Shown here: positions 1 to 9,268 of the stretch, one piece after another
Layout: the number at the start of each line of letters is the position of its first letter
Position numbering within the stretch: the stretch's first letter is position 1
From: DATAXP01 sp963708675
GTDB taxonomy: Bacteria > Planctomycetota > Planctomycetia > Pirellulales > PNKZ01
Direction: 5' to 3'
Assembly (NCBI GenBank): GCA_963708675.1
Contig: CAVPTO010000004.1
Span: forward strand, 248,001-312,000
Length of the DNA stretch: 64,000 nt
The notes under the pieces: generated by a model
The model's database searches: none
Seen by the model: only the letters and a program-made list of their open reading frames with translations
Told to the model about the DNA's origin: nothing
Made by a program: the position numbers and the translations under genes

Positions 1-2
1 AT

Positions 3-872
3 GTGAAAACTCGCTCTCTTGCGTCGAGTGTGTTGCTCGCGCTCTGCGTGTTCGTGATCGCTTCCGTGATCGCTCGCGCAGCGGACGACGCACCGCGCAT
101 CACGTTGGTCGAAGAACGCGTGTGGAGTTGCGAATTCACCAGTGCGGCGGTGAACGTGCCGATGCGGTTCCTCGTGGTGCTGCCCGAGGGCGCCACGCGC
201 GAAAGCGCTCCGCTGCCGACGATTTACTTTCTCCATGGCCGCGGCCGCCACGAGCGCACACTCCTTGAAAACGAGACGACGCGGGCTCGTGTGCTGGCGT
301 CGCCGTGCGTGGTCGTGCTGCCGCGCGGCCGCGATGGCTGGTACATGGATTCGCCCGTGATGCCGGAGGAGCGCTACGCCGGCTACGTCGACGAAGTGAT
401 CGCGCTGGCGGAAAAACATTTCCCTGTGAGCCGCACCGCGCGGACTCGAGCGATCGGCGGCTGGTCGATGGGCGGCTACGGTGCGATGTACACGGCGTGC
501 CGCCGCAGCGGGGATTTCGCGGCGGTGGCGTCGATTATCGGGCTCGTTGACTTTCCACGCCCGACGGTGGGCGAACCCGAGCAGAACTACGCGGTGCCGC
601 CGCGCTTCGGCACTGATCCGGCCGTGTGGAAACAATACGATCCGCGCCATCTGATGGAGCGCCTGCGCGGCGTCAAGCTGTTCGTCGCCTATGCCGACCA
701 GGCCGTCGAGCGGCAGATGAACGAAGCGTTTCTCGCCGACGCCCACACTGCTGGTCTCGCCGTCGAGACGCTGGTCCTGCACGGCGGTCACACGTTTCCG
801 ATGGTCGAGCAAGGGCTGCCGCCCGCGTTCTCGTTCATGGAGCACGCCGTCGGGGCCACGCCCAAGCCATGA
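3..872 (+). CDS. Secreted esterase-D-like alpha/beta hydrolase
   Basis: This is a 289-residue hydrolase of the putative-esterase family (PF00756 type, related to S-formylglutathione hydrolase and feruloyl esterases). Residues 1-26 form a signal peptide ending near IARA, so it should act outside the cytoplasm on an ester substrate that cannot be named. The nucleophile elbow GWSMGG places the catalytic serine at residue 155. Asp232 (AYADQA) and His263 (GGHTF) are likely triad partners, and the FLHGRG strand near residue 77 fits the oxyanion region. The start is GTG at position 3; because the signal peptide looks complete the gene is probably whole although it lies at the window edge. Confidence 0.85.
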   Translation: MKTRSLASSVLLALCVFVIASVIARAADDAPRITLVEERVWSCEFTSAAVNVPMRFLVVLPEGATRESAPLPTIYFLHGRGRHERTLLENETTRARVLASPCVVVLPRGRDGWYMDSPVMPEERYAGYVDEVIALAEKHFPVSRTARTRAIGGWSMGGYGAMYTACRRSGDFAAVASIIGLVDFPRPTVGEPEQNYAVPPRFGTDPAVWKQYDPRHLMERLRGVKLFVAYADQAVERQMNEAFLADAHTAGLAVETLVLHGGHTFPMVEQGLPPAFSFMEHAVGATPKP

Positions 873-1099
873 GCGCGGCGCTGACAATCTTTCGTCGTGA
901 ATGATGTTCGGCTCGCCGACCTTCGCTGTTCGCGGATAGCTGACAACGTTACGCGACCCCGAGAAAGCTGGGTCGCGCAAGTTCGCCGAACGTCAACGCG
1001 CGGCGAACGGACGATTTGGCTTTGCAGTCCGAGGAAGGCCGAATAGAGTGCAAAGCAGCAAACAGCGCGCGACCGTTTCAACACGATAGGACGCCCACC

Positions 1100-1390
1100 A
1101 TGAGAATGCAGTACGAGTTGGCCAGTGATGTCGACAGTTCCCAAGCCTATTCCGGGCGACCGCTTCCGAATACCGGGAAGGTTGTCACTTCCAACGAGGC
1201 GTTCGCTTACATGGGAACCTACCTCAACAAGACCATCCGAGGTGTTAGCGCTGGTTTCGATTCATGCAGTGTCGAATTCACCGACGGTACGACGATTACA
1301 TTTATCGCGAACCCTGGCCCACCTCGAGTCGTGCTTCATATTCGAGACCACGGCACCGCGGGCGACGACGATCGGTGGTTCGATCGCTAG
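1100..1390 (+). CDS. Small hypothetical protein (96 aa)
   Basis: I do not recognise this protein. The ATG at 1100 is chosen over an upstream TTG at 1016 because it follows AGGA at 1087-1090, although the spacing is slightly long. The N-terminal 30 residues look disordered. Residues about 35-85 alternate hydrophobic and polar residues and suggest a small beta-rich domain (VEFTDGTTITF). There is no signal peptide or Cys motif. It sits alone between a same-strand esterase and a convergent secreted protein, ending 7 bases from that gene, so no functional context is available. Confidence 0.5.
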   Translation: MRMQYELASDVDSSQAYSGRPLPNTGKVVTSNEAFAYMGTYLNKTIRGVSAGFDSCSVEFTDGTTITFIANPGPPRVVLHIRDHGTAGDDDRWFDR

Positions 1391-1396
1391 GCCAAG

Positions 1397-2041
1397 TTAC
1401 TCGCCGGCTTTCGAAGGCGGTTTCGTTTCGCCGTCGTGCTCGTCAATCAAACGGAATCGTCGAAAACCGACCGACCCACCGGCGACATAGAGATTGAAGC
1501 TCCCCTTCGGCCGAGCAATGCAGAGATGCTCCGCCCGTAGCGCAACGCCGTCGATTTCGGCTGTCATCACGTCGCCGCGGATTCGCACCGTCAGCGGATA
1601 CCAGACGTCATTCTTCAGCTTGAGTTCGGCCTGTCCTAAGATTTGCGGCTTATCGGGTCCATCCTTGTCCAAATCGTTCTTCACAGCGCGCATCATCGTC
1701 GTGGTGAAGTCGATGTGAAAGAGATGTCCTGGCGGCGAAGAGTTGATTCCGAGCGTGTGTCGCGTCCCCTCTTGGAAGCGAACGTCGTAAAAAAAGTCGG
1801 CATCAGTAAACTCCGCAAAACCCTTGATCGAGCCGCCATGATGCTCGGCAGGATTTTCGGTCCCGACGATTCCGCCGTCCTGCGCCTTCCACCATCCATG
1901 CGGCAGTAACCACGGAGCAGCCGGAACCGCCTCGAAATCGTGGCTGAGTAAAGTGCGCGACGACGAATTGCCTTCAGCAGCAGCGGCGAACGACACAGCG
2001 GACGTGATGAGATACGCCGCAAGAAGCGTGGGAAGTTTCAT
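1397..2041 (-). CDS. Secreted DUF1080 / LamG-like protein
   Basis: A 214-residue protein with a signal peptide (residues 1-22, cleavage near AAAA-EG). The rest resembles the 3-keto-disaccharide hydrolase / DUF1080 jelly-roll fold that is abundant in planctomycetes. Visible hallmarks are a WWKAQDGGIVGTENP-like strand, a FAEFTDADFFYDVRFQ strand, WYPLTVRIRGD and a C-terminal GGSVGFRRFRL strand. Such proteins are secreted carbohydrate-active or carbohydrate-binding proteins; activity on a particular sugar cannot be read from the sequence. There is no clear ribosome site before the ATG. It is convergent with the small hypothetical gene upstream. Confidence 0.65.
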   Translation of the reverse strand: MKLPTLLAAYLITSAVSFAAAAEGNSSSRTLLSHDFEAVPAAPWLLPHGWWKAQDGGIVGTENPAEHHGGSIKGFAEFTDADFFYDVRFQEGTRHTLGINSSPPGHLFHIDFTTTMMRAVKNDLDKDGPDKPQILGQAELKLKNDVWYPLTVRIRGDVMTAEIDGVALRAEHLCIARPKGSFNLYVAGGSVGFRRFRLIDEHDGETKPPSKAGE

Positions 2042-2161
2042 GCTTTAAATCGACTCGCATCGGGACAGGAGTAGTTCTTCGCCATCGCTCGTGGCGCGAC
2101 GAACGGTGACCAGGCGTAGTTGCGGCAACGAAAATGCTGGCGTTCGACCATTTGGCTGGCC

Positions 2162-2425
2162 TCACTTTCCCCAGCGCCAACGCGGCGGCTCGCCTTTCGC
2201 GTAACAGATTGCGACCTGAACGAACGCCATAACCAACATGAAGCTGGCAAAGCCGAGCAGGCTGCGCGAGGCCAGGAAAGGAGCGACCGCCGTGACAATT
2301 ACGAGCCAAGCGATGAACTCGACCCAGCCTTGCCAAGTGATCGGCAGGCCCCAACCCCAGCCGTAGCGTTTAGCTGGAAACCAGACCGAGCGCGATTCGT
2401 TGGCAGATTTATTCTGATGCGACAT
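2162..2425 (-). CDS. Small membrane protein, two TM segments
   Basis: An 87-residue protein with a Trp/Gly-rich entry segment (RYGWGWGLP, then TWQGW) followed by two hydrophobic helices at roughly residues 35-52 and 57-74, ending in a basic tail. This pattern is common in uncharacterised small bacterial membrane proteins; I do not know a function. It precedes another short two-helix membrane gene on the same strand, so the two may be co-transcribed. No strong ribosome site is seen. Confidence 0.55.
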   Translation of the reverse strand: MSHQNKSANESRSVWFPAKRYGWGWGLPITWQGWVEFIAWLVIVTAVAPFLASRSLLGFASFMLVMAFVQVAICYAKGEPPRWRWGK

Positions 2426-2500
2426 GGCTATGACTCTGCACTGCGTGCGTGCGTCCTTCGTGTTGGGATTAAAGCGTCTGGCGTCGGTAGAGTGAACGGG

Positions 2501-2689
2501 TTACCAGATGCCCTCTTCTCCGACGAGACCGGACAACATGGTGAAGAATCCGACGATGGCGATTCCTGCGGCCCAGTGATTAACCATGTGGGCGCCCAGC
2601 CAAAGGGCAAGTGAGATTCCTCCTCCGACGAAGAACATGCTCGCCCCGGTCGCAACCTTGCCCCATTGAAAGCCCCAGCGGTAACGCAT
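2501..2689 (-). CDS. Very small membrane protein (62 aa)
   Basis: A 62-residue protein with two predicted helices (about residues 14-34 and 39-56) separated by a short HMVNHW turn. It begins with an aromatic, basic stretch (MRYRWGFQWG). No family was recognised. It lies 75 bases upstream of the other small membrane gene on the same strand. A longer overlapping frame on this strand lacks hydrophobic periodicity, so this frame is preferred. Confidence 0.45.
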   Translation of the reverse strand: MRYRWGFQWGKVATGASMFFVGGGISLALWLGAHMVNHWAAGIAIVGFFTMLSGLVGEEGIW

Positions 2690-2747
2690 GTCTTCATCCG
2701 CGTGACGGGAGAGCAGTTGCCCCGCTCACCGAGAGCAGGGAGCCAAA

Positions 2748-3272
2748 TTACAGGACAAGTTCATCGGCGATCTCTCGGTCATTTTCTTGTAGTCTGCATG
2801 TCTTTGCAAATAGCAACCCAACGACGGGAAAGACAACGAGGAACGCAAGCGTCGCAAGGATCTCGTTCGTCAAAACGTTTTCGATGCGGATCATGAATGA
2901 CATCGGGGCCAACAGCACCGAGATCGGAAAAAAGAACGCGAGGCTCACATAGAATCCGATCGCGGCACTCACGCCGAGGTATATCGACCACGTTAGCAGT
3001 GCATCTACGACCGCTCCAACGAAACAGGCGACTGCTAACCGGGTCGGCGAACGGATGACGAGTGCGAGTACAAGTGGCAGGCTCCAAACAAGCGCGCAGG
3101 CAATGAAAGCTTCGATCACGATCCAAGCGCCGTGTCTTTCGAGCGGAGAGACATCGTCCGGTACGATCAACAGATTCGGGATCCAAAGATACGAAAGTGT
3201 CGACGAGATGATCGACGCCACGACGACGCCCATAAGCATTGTGCTGATCGTTGGCTGGCGGGCGAATCGCAT
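2748..3272 (-). CDS. Integral membrane protein, about five TM segments
   Basis: A 174-residue hydrophobic protein with helices at approximately residues 12-34, 48-72, 78-98, 101-122 and 135-156 and a charged C-terminus (RLQENDREIADELVL). No catalytic motif or known family is evident. It is first in a run of three minus-strand membrane genes and divergent from the GH43-like gene at 3431; the 158 bases between them should hold promoters for both directions. Confidence 0.6.
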   Translation of the reverse strand: MRFARQPTISTMLMGVVVASIISSTLSYLWIPNLLIVPDDVSPLERHGAWIVIEAFIACALVWSLPLVLALVIRSPTRLAVACFVGAVVDALLTWSIYLGVSAAIGFYVSLAFFFPISVLLAPMSFMIRIENVLTNEILATLAFLVVFPVVGLLFAKTCRLQENDREIADELVL

Positions 3273-3430
3273 TCACGAGATTGTACTGCCGCCGGCATGC
3301 AGATACCGCAGCGACTCGTTAGATGACTTAGTTGCGGAGAACATCATCTCGCCCATTGATGGGCCATCGACGTCTGCGGACAATAGTTGCACGCGGAGAA
3401 GTTCGTAAGGCTGCACCACGTCGAGAGTCG

Positions 3431-4576
3431 ATGATGCTACTGTTCTCGTACACGATTGCTTTCTGCCTGCTGGCGGCTCCGGCCATTGCATTTGCCGCAG
3501 AGTCGACGCCCACACTGCCCGATGGCGTGCAACCGGCCATGTCGCGGGCCGAGATCGAAGCGGGACTGAAGTCGCACGACCACGCGCTGTACATCAAGCA
3601 GGGCTGGATTCGCGATCCCTACATCATTCTTGGCCCAGACGATTTCTACTATCTGACCGGAACGACACCGAACCCTGACGACCCGCGCGAGCAGAGCGAT
3701 CCGTACAACATCGGCCTGGGGAAGGATTCTATCGTCGGCTCGACCGTGCAGGTTTGGCGCAGCAAGAATCTGGCGGATTGGGAGTACCTAGGAACGCCAT
3801 TCACGCTGCAACGAGACAGCGTTCATAAGCCGCCGGGCAAACTCGTTTGGGCGCCTGAGCTGCACTGGCTTGGCGACCGCTGGGCTCTGATTCACTGTCC
3901 ACAAGCGAAAGCGAACTTCGCCGTCAGCGCGGGTTCAGAAGTCAAAGGGCCTTGGACGCATCCGCTCGGCGAAAAGCTTGGCCAGAAGCATGATCCTTCG
4001 CTGTTCAAGGACGGCGATACCTGGTGGATGCTCTGGCAGAACACGCTCATTGCGCCGTTGAACAAGGATCTCACCGACTTCGCTGCCGAGCCTGTTCGAA
4101 TCGACCCCGCTGGAAGTCGCACGAATCAGGCTGGTGTCGTCAAATCCGAGATCGGCCATGAAGGCGCGACGATGATGAAGGTCGGCAAGAAGTACGTTCA
4201 CGTCGGCACCGCATGGTCTACCGACGAAGGCCGCAAGGGTTCGTACAACCTTTACTACTGCACTTCGGACAGAATCACAGGTCCGTACGGGCCACGCCAG
4301 TTTCTCGGTCGGTTCCTCGGTCACGGCACTCCCTTCCAAACTCGCGACGGCAAGTGGTGGTGCACCGCGTTCTTCAACGGCAACGTACCGCCGCTGCCGC
4401 GCAAAGGCATTGAGACGCGCGACCTTTCTGAGAACGCTCAAACCATCAACCAGCGCGGCACGACCATCGTTCCTCTCGACGTGCGAACGCTCGACAATGG
4501 CGACGCTTACATTCGCGCGATCGATCCGGCCTATGCGAACCCAGGACCGGATGAGGTTCAGAAGTTCGCCGACTGA
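3431..4576 (+). CDS. Secreted GH43-like glycoside hydrolase
   Basis: A 381-residue protein starting at the first of two adjacent ATGs, with a signal peptide (residues 1-23, cleavage after FAA). The body has the features of a five-bladed propeller of clan GH-F/GH43: a probable general base in WIRDPY (Asp62), a transition-state-modulating Asp188 in HDPSLF, and a probable acid Glu244 in GHEGAT. Trp-rich blades (VWAPELHWLGDRW, WWMLWQ, WWCTAFF) fit the family. GH43 enzymes act on arabinan, xylan and galactan side chains; the substrate here is unknown. The reading frame could extend to 3332, but that stretch is Arg-rich and precedes the signal peptide. Confidence 0.75.
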   Translation: MMLLFSYTIAFCLLAAPAIAFAAESTPTLPDGVQPAMSRAEIEAGLKSHDHALYIKQGWIRDPYIILGPDDFYYLTGTTPNPDDPREQSDPYNIGLGKDSIVGSTVQVWRSKNLADWEYLGTPFTLQRDSVHKPPGKLVWAPELHWLGDRWALIHCPQAKANFAVSAGSEVKGPWTHPLGEKLGQKHDPSLFKDGDTWWMLWQNTLIAPLNKDLTDFAAEPVRIDPAGSRTNQAGVVKSEIGHEGATMMKVGKKYVHVGTAWSTDEGRKGSYNLYYCTSDRITGPYGPRQFLGRFLGHGTPFQTRDGKWWCTAFFNGNVPPLPRKGIETRDLSENAQTINQRGTTIVPLDVRTLDNGDAYIRAIDPAYANPGPDEVQKFAD

Positions 4577-4829
4577 GAGGGCGTCGCGCTGCCTCTCCAA
4601 CGCTTGCTGAAACTAGTGGGCGATCTCGTCGACGATCCACGCCTTGGTCGAGTCATCAAGGATCTTGCGCAGGGGCGTTTCCCGTTTCGTAAAATGCCTC
4701 AGCGTCGACCCCTAGATCCGCCAAGTCGAACAGCCTGATGGGATGGGGGGACGGCACGCCCGCAGGACGCGGCGATCTCGCGCTCAGTCAAGCGATAGGC
4801 GTTGGCACTCTGTTGTTCAGGCTGTTGCA
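4577..4829 (-). pseudogene. Possible remnant of a decayed short gene
   Basis: On the minus strand this stretch reads as three short pieces in different frames: one with AYRLTEREIAASCG, one with FDLADLGVDAEAF, and one with LRKILDDSTKAWIVDEIAH before a stop. Each looks protein-like, and their order suggests one small gene broken by indels. I do not recognise the ancestor. It may equally be chance in GC-rich DNA, so confidence is low. Confidence 0.25.
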
Positions 4830-5783
4830 TCATGGCCACCGTACGAGCGTGGTCAACGCCTGCCTTACGTCCTTCTGCGTACCGACTGCGACGAACAACC
4901 TGAACCGGTATTCGCCCGAGCCGATTCCCTGCGCGTTTCGAACACGGAAAACGCAGTTCCACTTCACGACGTCTTCCGCCTTAAAGCGGAACCGGCCATA
5001 GCCGGCTCTCTCGTCCGTGCGAGATGGTGGACTCGGTGAAAAGATCCCCATCGCGTGAGTGCCACCGTCAGTGGCGAATACTATGGGGAATTCTTGTTCG
5101 CCGGGACCGTCGTCCAGTTTCTCGAGTTGTCCGGAACTCGGAAGGAACTTCCAGAAATGGCCGAACTCGGAAGGCATGTAGCCTGTCAACGCTTCGAACT
5201 GAGCATAGGTGTGAGGCTCGCCACTGGGCACGGTGAACGTCACCTCGTACTCGATCACCTTGGCCAACGTCTTGTAGCCGATGCACACTCGTTTAGAGAC
5301 GACGTGTTCGGACAACAGCTGTTCGTTCAGGGCCGGATGACCGAACGAGCTCTCGCCGGGAGCGAGCCAAAACGCCATCTGAGTAGTCGTGCGCAACTCG
5401 CGGCCATCAGTGATCAGACGGAGTAGTTTGCTCGACGATGTGTTTCCCGTGCCGTCCGCGCGAGAGCCAGCCTCGGTGGGATTAAAGCATTCGGCCCAAA
5501 ACTCTTTTGGCGAGGCACCGTCGAAGCTGGCGGCCGATTGAAGCTGACGTCCGTGATCGTGGCTGTCGATGAATTCCTTGCCGTTCCACTTAAGCGAATG
5601 AATCGCTCCGGCGAGGCGGTCGGTAGTCGTGATGACGATGCCCGACTCGCTGCGGATTGCGGCGTTGCCACTCGGACGTGAAGCCGTCGCATCGGAACAC
5701 GCAAGCTTCCCGTGCGTGGCGTGCCAAAGGACGATCCATGCCATGCCTGACACGAGACAACGGTACATCGCAGACTCTCGCAA
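4830..5783 (-). CDS. Secreted hypothetical protein, beta-rich
   Basis: A 317-residue protein with an N-terminal export signal; translation may begin at the sixth residue (MYRCLVSGMAWIV). The mature part is beta-rich (SGIVITTTDRLAGAIHSLKW, YEVTFTVPSGEPHTYAQFE, FRFKAEDVVKWNCVFRV) and resembles beta-sandwich carbohydrate proteins such as mutarotase-like or lyase domains, but no family is certain. It follows the GH43-like gene in opposite orientation, so the two are convergent. No catalytic site was identified. The signal-region Cys lacks a convincing lipobox. Confidence 0.6.
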   Translation of the reverse strand: MRESAMYRCLVSGMAWIVLWHATHGKLACSDATASRPSGNAAIRSESGIVITTTDRLAGAIHSLKWNGKEFIDSHDHGRQLQSAASFDGASPKEFWAECFNPTEAGSRADGTGNTSSSKLLRLITDGRELRTTTQMAFWLAPGESSFGHPALNEQLLSEHVVSKRVCIGYKTLAKVIEYEVTFTVPSGEPHTYAQFEALTGYMPSEFGHFWKFLPSSGQLEKLDDGPGEQEFPIVFATDGGTHAMGIFSPSPPSRTDERAGYGRFRFKAEDVVKWNCVFRVRNAQGIGSGEYRFRLFVAVGTQKDVRQALTTLVRWP

Positions 5784-5847
5784 AGGAACGACTACGCTTG
5801 GTATCGCGATAGTCTAATCCTTGCAAGGTCTCGGCAGCCAGCGGCAA

Positions 5848-6588
5848 CTACCAAGCGTCCAACGTGCGAAGCGTGCGCTCGGTACAGGCGACATCGGAAA
5901 GAGCGTCGACATTGGCGACATCACTTGGTTCAAAGAGCGCGTCGATCTCTTCCTGCGCCTGTCGGGCGGCAACAAAGTAGCCGCCACTGTTGAACCACTT
6001 CTTGGACGTTTTCTTTGTCCAACGGATTTCTACCTCGAGCGCAATGGGCTCGCCGTTAACGGTGAACGTGATGGCGACGATGCCCAGGGGCAGCTCTTCG
6101 CGATGAACGAAGCCTACACCCCAGCCCGAAATATCCTTGAGGCAGCCGTTGACGGTACGTCGACGGCCAGCGGAATCGCAAGTGGTGATGGTGAGCAGAC
6201 GGCGGCTCGTCGATGCCCGCACCTTCGCGCGGCGATCACGCCCCTTGCGTTCGTCGATGCAAGTATCGCGCAAGATGCGGTCGAGGGCCGCGGCAGTTTC
6301 GGCGCCTGGCACCAACGCGACGACCGCTTCGCTGAGCCGCTTCTGAACGACGGCTTCGTCAGCGCGCTGCCTCCGTCTGCCGACGAACGCGACGCGATAG
6401 CGATCTGCCTTGCTGAGACCGAGCGCTGCGACGACACCAACCACGCCTGTTTGCAGAATGATCGCACGCCATGCCGGGTCGACGAACGTTCCGAACGCGG
6501 TGCCTATGCACGCAACGCCTAGCCAAGCCATGGCGTTGCACAGAACCGGCGTTTCCGAACGCGGTGCGTTCTCGTTCTCGTCGGCCAT
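5848..6588 (-). CDS. PilZ-domain membrane protein
   Basis: A 246-residue protein from the ATG at 6588, preferred because GGAAAG lies nine bases upstream; an in-frame ATG at 6627 would add 13 residues. Two hydrophobic helices span about residues 15-57. The C-terminal part carries the PilZ signature for cyclic-di-GMP: a basic ERKGRDRR segment and, after a gap, DISGWGVGF (the D/N-x-S-x-x-G element). It is therefore a likely membrane-tethered c-di-GMP effector, acting on surface attachment, motility or polysaccharide. It stands alone between two secreted-protein regions, so the output pathway is unknown. Confidence 0.75.
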   Translation of the reverse strand: MADENENAPRSETPVLCNAMAWLGVACIGTAFGTFVDPAWRAIILQTGVVGVVAALGLSKADRYRVAFVGRRRQRADEAVVQKRLSEAVVALVPGAETAAALDRILRDTCIDERKGRDRRAKVRASTSRRLLTITTCDSAGRRRTVNGCLKDISGWGVGFVHREELPLGIVAITFTVNGEPIALEVEIRWTKKTSKKWFNSGGYFVAARQAQEEIDALFEPSDVANVDALSDVACTERTLRTLDAW

Positions 6589-7335
6589 GTGGTCGTGCTT
6601 TCCCGCGCGTGGTGACAACTCAAACATACGTCAATCGGCTTGGCGATAATTCCGTAGACGATTCTTCGCATCGCGCGTTTGATTTTTGTTTTTCGTCGTG
6701 GGAGTCGCGCGGCGAGCACCCTTAGGGACGATACAAGCGGCATGAACGTTCCGGCTGGCGATCCATGCAACTTCGCCGGTTGCGCGTCGTGTCCCGCTTC
6801 CCTTCGGTCCTGATGCTTTTCTTTCAGAGAATGCTCTCGTTGGCGGCGAGCTCTGCACGACATATAGGCGTACCCGCCCGGACCACCAACTTGTGTGGGA
6901 TTACAAAAAGTGAGTTCACTCCGTACCACTTCTTGGGAGTCGGGTATCGAAAACCTTCGAGTAATGTGCTCGAGCCAGCAGGCGTTCGGCGTTAGCGCCC
7001 TGCGAAGATGTATCCAGATTTAACGTCCACGCCGTCCGTGGCGTTAGATTTGCATGAGCCGCGATGCCGACGAATCGATTACTTCAGAGGGCGTTACTTT
7101 CGGGAGGGCTTACCCCTGAGGCGGCCAGGGATATTCAACTGTGTTCGATCACATTGCTTGTCCAGAATGCGATTGTGCCGACGTGCTTCGCTCTCGCCCT
7201 CGATGGTGGGAGCGGGCCGTTGTTTGGATTGCCAGGCCTTATCGATGCCGCCACTGCATGGCACGATTTTGGGCTCTCGTTCGTGCTGACGTGTGAGTGC
7301 TGACGCGTGAAACGTTCTCGCGGCAGGCGAAGCGT
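6589..7335. other. Gene-poor stretch, no confident gene
   Basis: About 750 bases with no convincing gene. The best open frame is 7064-7303 on the plus strand (79 codons, moderately hydrophobic), but it lacks a ribosome site and looks like no family known to me. Other frames here are Arg-rich and look like shadows. No tRNA fold, repeat or terminator was recognised. Confidence 0.4.
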
Positions 7336-7527
7336 TCAGGTTTCGCCAGGGGTGCGGTCTCGCCAAGTGTTGCGGAGCGTATTGGCGCTCTGGTCTATCA
7401 GGTTCTGTGCCTTGGCGATCTTTTCATTCGCGGCGGCCAGTTCCCGCCGCCCCTCCGCGATCATCTCTTGCGCGGCTTGCAAGTTGTCTAACGCTTCGAG
7501 TCGTTCGCGCGATTGATCTTCATTCAT
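7336..7527 (-). CDS. Short coiled-coil protein (63 aa)
   Basis: From the ATG at 7527 this encodes 63 residues that are almost wholly helical, with heptad-like spacing (LEALDNLQAAQEMIAEGRR, LAAANEKIAKAQNLI). The ATG is chosen over an upstream in-frame start because the added residues are Arg-rich and break the helix pattern. It is divergent from the DUF2934 gene, whose start lies 92 bases away. Function is unknown; it could be a regulatory or scaffold peptide. Short length keeps confidence moderate. Confidence 0.45.
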   Translation of the reverse strand: MNEDQSRERLEALDNLQAAQEMIAEGRRELAAANEKIAKAQNLIDQSANTLRNTWRDRTPGET

Positions 7528-7618
7528 GGCGGCATCATAACGGTTGATGCGACGCCGTACAGCCATGCCGTACTGACGCATGCTCGGGCTCGTGGCGACG
7601 CAGTCAAGGACTTCCGCG

Positions 7619-7915
7619 ATGCTTTACTGTTACGGCGTTGATGGCGACTTCATCTGCCCGATCAAGGCCGACTGCTATCGTCACACGCAGCCGACGCCCG
7701 GCCGTGACCGACTCACAAGATTGCCTTTTGACTTTGTCGCAAATGCCTGCGCAAAGTTTGTGAGCAATGCGCCAAGCGAAGAGTTCATTCGGCAGTCGGC
7801 CTACTTTTTGTGGCTCGCCGCGGGCCGGCCCGAAGGGCGTGACGTCGCATTTTGGACGCAGGCCACAACGCAAGCGGAAGCGTCGATGGGACGCCACGCC
7901 GCGATGGATTTGTGA
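7619..7915 (+). CDS. DUF2934-domain protein
   Basis: A 98-residue protein starting at ATG 7619, eight bases after AAGGA at 7606-7610. The C-terminal half matches the DUF2934 pattern: IRQSAYFLWLAAGRPEGRD followed by FWTQA. The N-terminal half has three cysteines (CYGVDGDFICPIKADCYRH) that could bind metal. DUF2934 has no established function. It is transcribed divergently from the short coiled-coil gene. Confidence 0.7.
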   Translation: MLYCYGVDGDFICPIKADCYRHTQPTPGRDRLTRLPFDFVANACAKFVSNAPSEEFIRQSAYFLWLAAGRPEGRDVAFWTQATTQAEASMGRHAAMDL

Positions 7916-8074
7916 GTCGTCTTTCAGCACCCACGTGTTTGAAAGGATTCGGCCCTCGAGCCATCCGAGTCACGACGGAAGAAGCGATTTCTCGCCGGTG
8001 GGCAACCGCCGTCGTGTCTCAAATGGCGTCGAGAGCCGAAGTCCGGGCAATCTTAGATGAGCGTTGCGTGTCGA

Positions 8075-9268
8075 TTACCAGTAGCAACCTGCTCCGATGC
8101 CGAAGCCGACGAAGTTCACGCTTTGCAAGGCGCGGGCCTCGGCCACAGAGATGACGGTTCCTCGGGTGCCAGGTGAACCTGCTCCGGCGAGCGCCATGGC
8201 AGCGCCCTTGTTGTAGGCCGTTGTCCAGTTCTGGTACTCGAACACGCCGCGAACGAAGGCTCGGTTATTGTTCCAGCGGGGCAGCAACTTGCTCCACTGC
8301 AAACCGACCTGCAGCTCGTTGATGTACATCGTGTTCAGCGCGCTGACGGCTTGGTACTCGTTGTCGACGGGAAAAGCGCCGCCGGCGCCGGTGACTTGTG
8401 CCGTGGCTCCAGCGCTCGACTTTTGAGTTCCGAACAGAGCCGAACCTCGGTAAGCGCTATACAGGCCGAGGTTGCCGTATCCGCCTTGATAGAACGGATA
8501 CAGATATTGGATCGCGCCGGTCGGGCCTGTGCCGTAGAACTGGCTGTTCGTCGCGACCGAACCCGAAGCGAAGTCATTGGTCGGCGGCGTGAAGCCTGAC
8601 GACGATATCGACTCTGCATGACGAATGCCGCCGTTGCGGACGCCAAACGATCCGAGCGCCAAGCCGCCACGCGAGAAGAACAGTTGTCGCGTGACTTCGA
8701 GGTCGACCGTGTAGGCGTTGAACAAGGTGCTGCTCGTGCCGCCGAAGTTACCAAGCGTTGTTGGGGAGGTGCTGAACGTCGAGTTGTTCAACGTCCAGAA
8801 TCCGCCGCGCACGCCCCAGCCGCTCGGGCAAACGTATCCGACCCAAACACGCGGAGCGACGCCCAGGTAGTTCGATCCCGCGTTGTTTCTGCTATCGACG
8901 ATCAATCCCGTGGCGGGCGTCGTCGGGTCGATGATGTTGACCTTGCCCTGAGAGTTCGAAAAGCTCGGGTCGAGGAACGTCGCCTCGGCGCCAGCGTAGA
9001 TGCCGCTCCAGCCGCACGGGCAGCAAGCCGGGTAGCACGGCTTCACACACGGTGCGCAATCGGTCGTCGAGGCGGCGAACGGCGAGGCCGACCCGCATGT
9101 CGGCGCCAACTCACGGCTGTTGAAAATCGACTTTGACTTGTACGTTGTTTCCGACTGAATCGAATCTGCCGGATCGGACGGTGCGAGGTTGTCTTCGGCG
9201 AACGTCGTTTGACCGGCTGTGAAGCAGGTCAAGACAACGGCCAGAACGGTTGCCCACCTTTGGCTCAT
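8075..9268 (-). CDS. Outer-membrane beta-barrel protein (Lpg1974/BBP7-like)
   Basis: A 397-residue exported protein with a signal peptide (residues 1-24, TTFA-ED). A linker holds six cysteines (CAPCVKPCYPACCPC), then come amphipathic beta strands starting at GIYAGAEATFLDP and ending in an aromatic residue (GFGIGAGCYW), as expected for an outer-membrane barrel inserted by BAM. It resembles the pore-forming Lpg1974 / BBP7 proteins that planctomycetes encode in many copies. AAAGGA precedes the ATG. Strands such as VDLEVTRQLF, FGVRNGG, SQFYGTG and EYQNWTTA recur in the neighbouring gene at 9727, so the two are paralogues in tandem. Cargo is unknown. Confidence 0.8.
   Translation of the reverse strand: MSQRWATVLAVVLTCFTAGQTTFAEDNLAPSDPADSIQSETTYKSKSIFNSRELAPTCGSASPFAASTTDCAPCVKPCYPACCPCGWSGIYAGAEATFLDPSFSNSQGKVNIIDPTTPATGLIVDSRNNAGSNYLGVAPRVWVGYVCPSGWGVRGGFWTLNNSTFSTSPTTLGNFGGTSSTLFNAYTVDLEVTRQLFFSRGGLALGSFGVRNGGIRHAESISSSGFTPPTNDFASGSVATNSQFYGTGPTGAIQYLYPFYQGGYGNLGLYSAYRGSALFGTQKSSAGATAQVTGAGGAFPVDNEYQAVSALNTMYINELQVGLQWSKLLPRWNNNRAFVRGVFEYQNWTTAYNKGAAMALAGAGSPGTRGTVISVAEARALQSVNFVGFGIGAGCYW

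Noticed and set aside
6880..7000. Possible tRNA near 6900
   Set aside because: A T-loop-like GGTTTTCGATACCC occurs on the minus strand, but no acceptor or anticodon stem could be paired.
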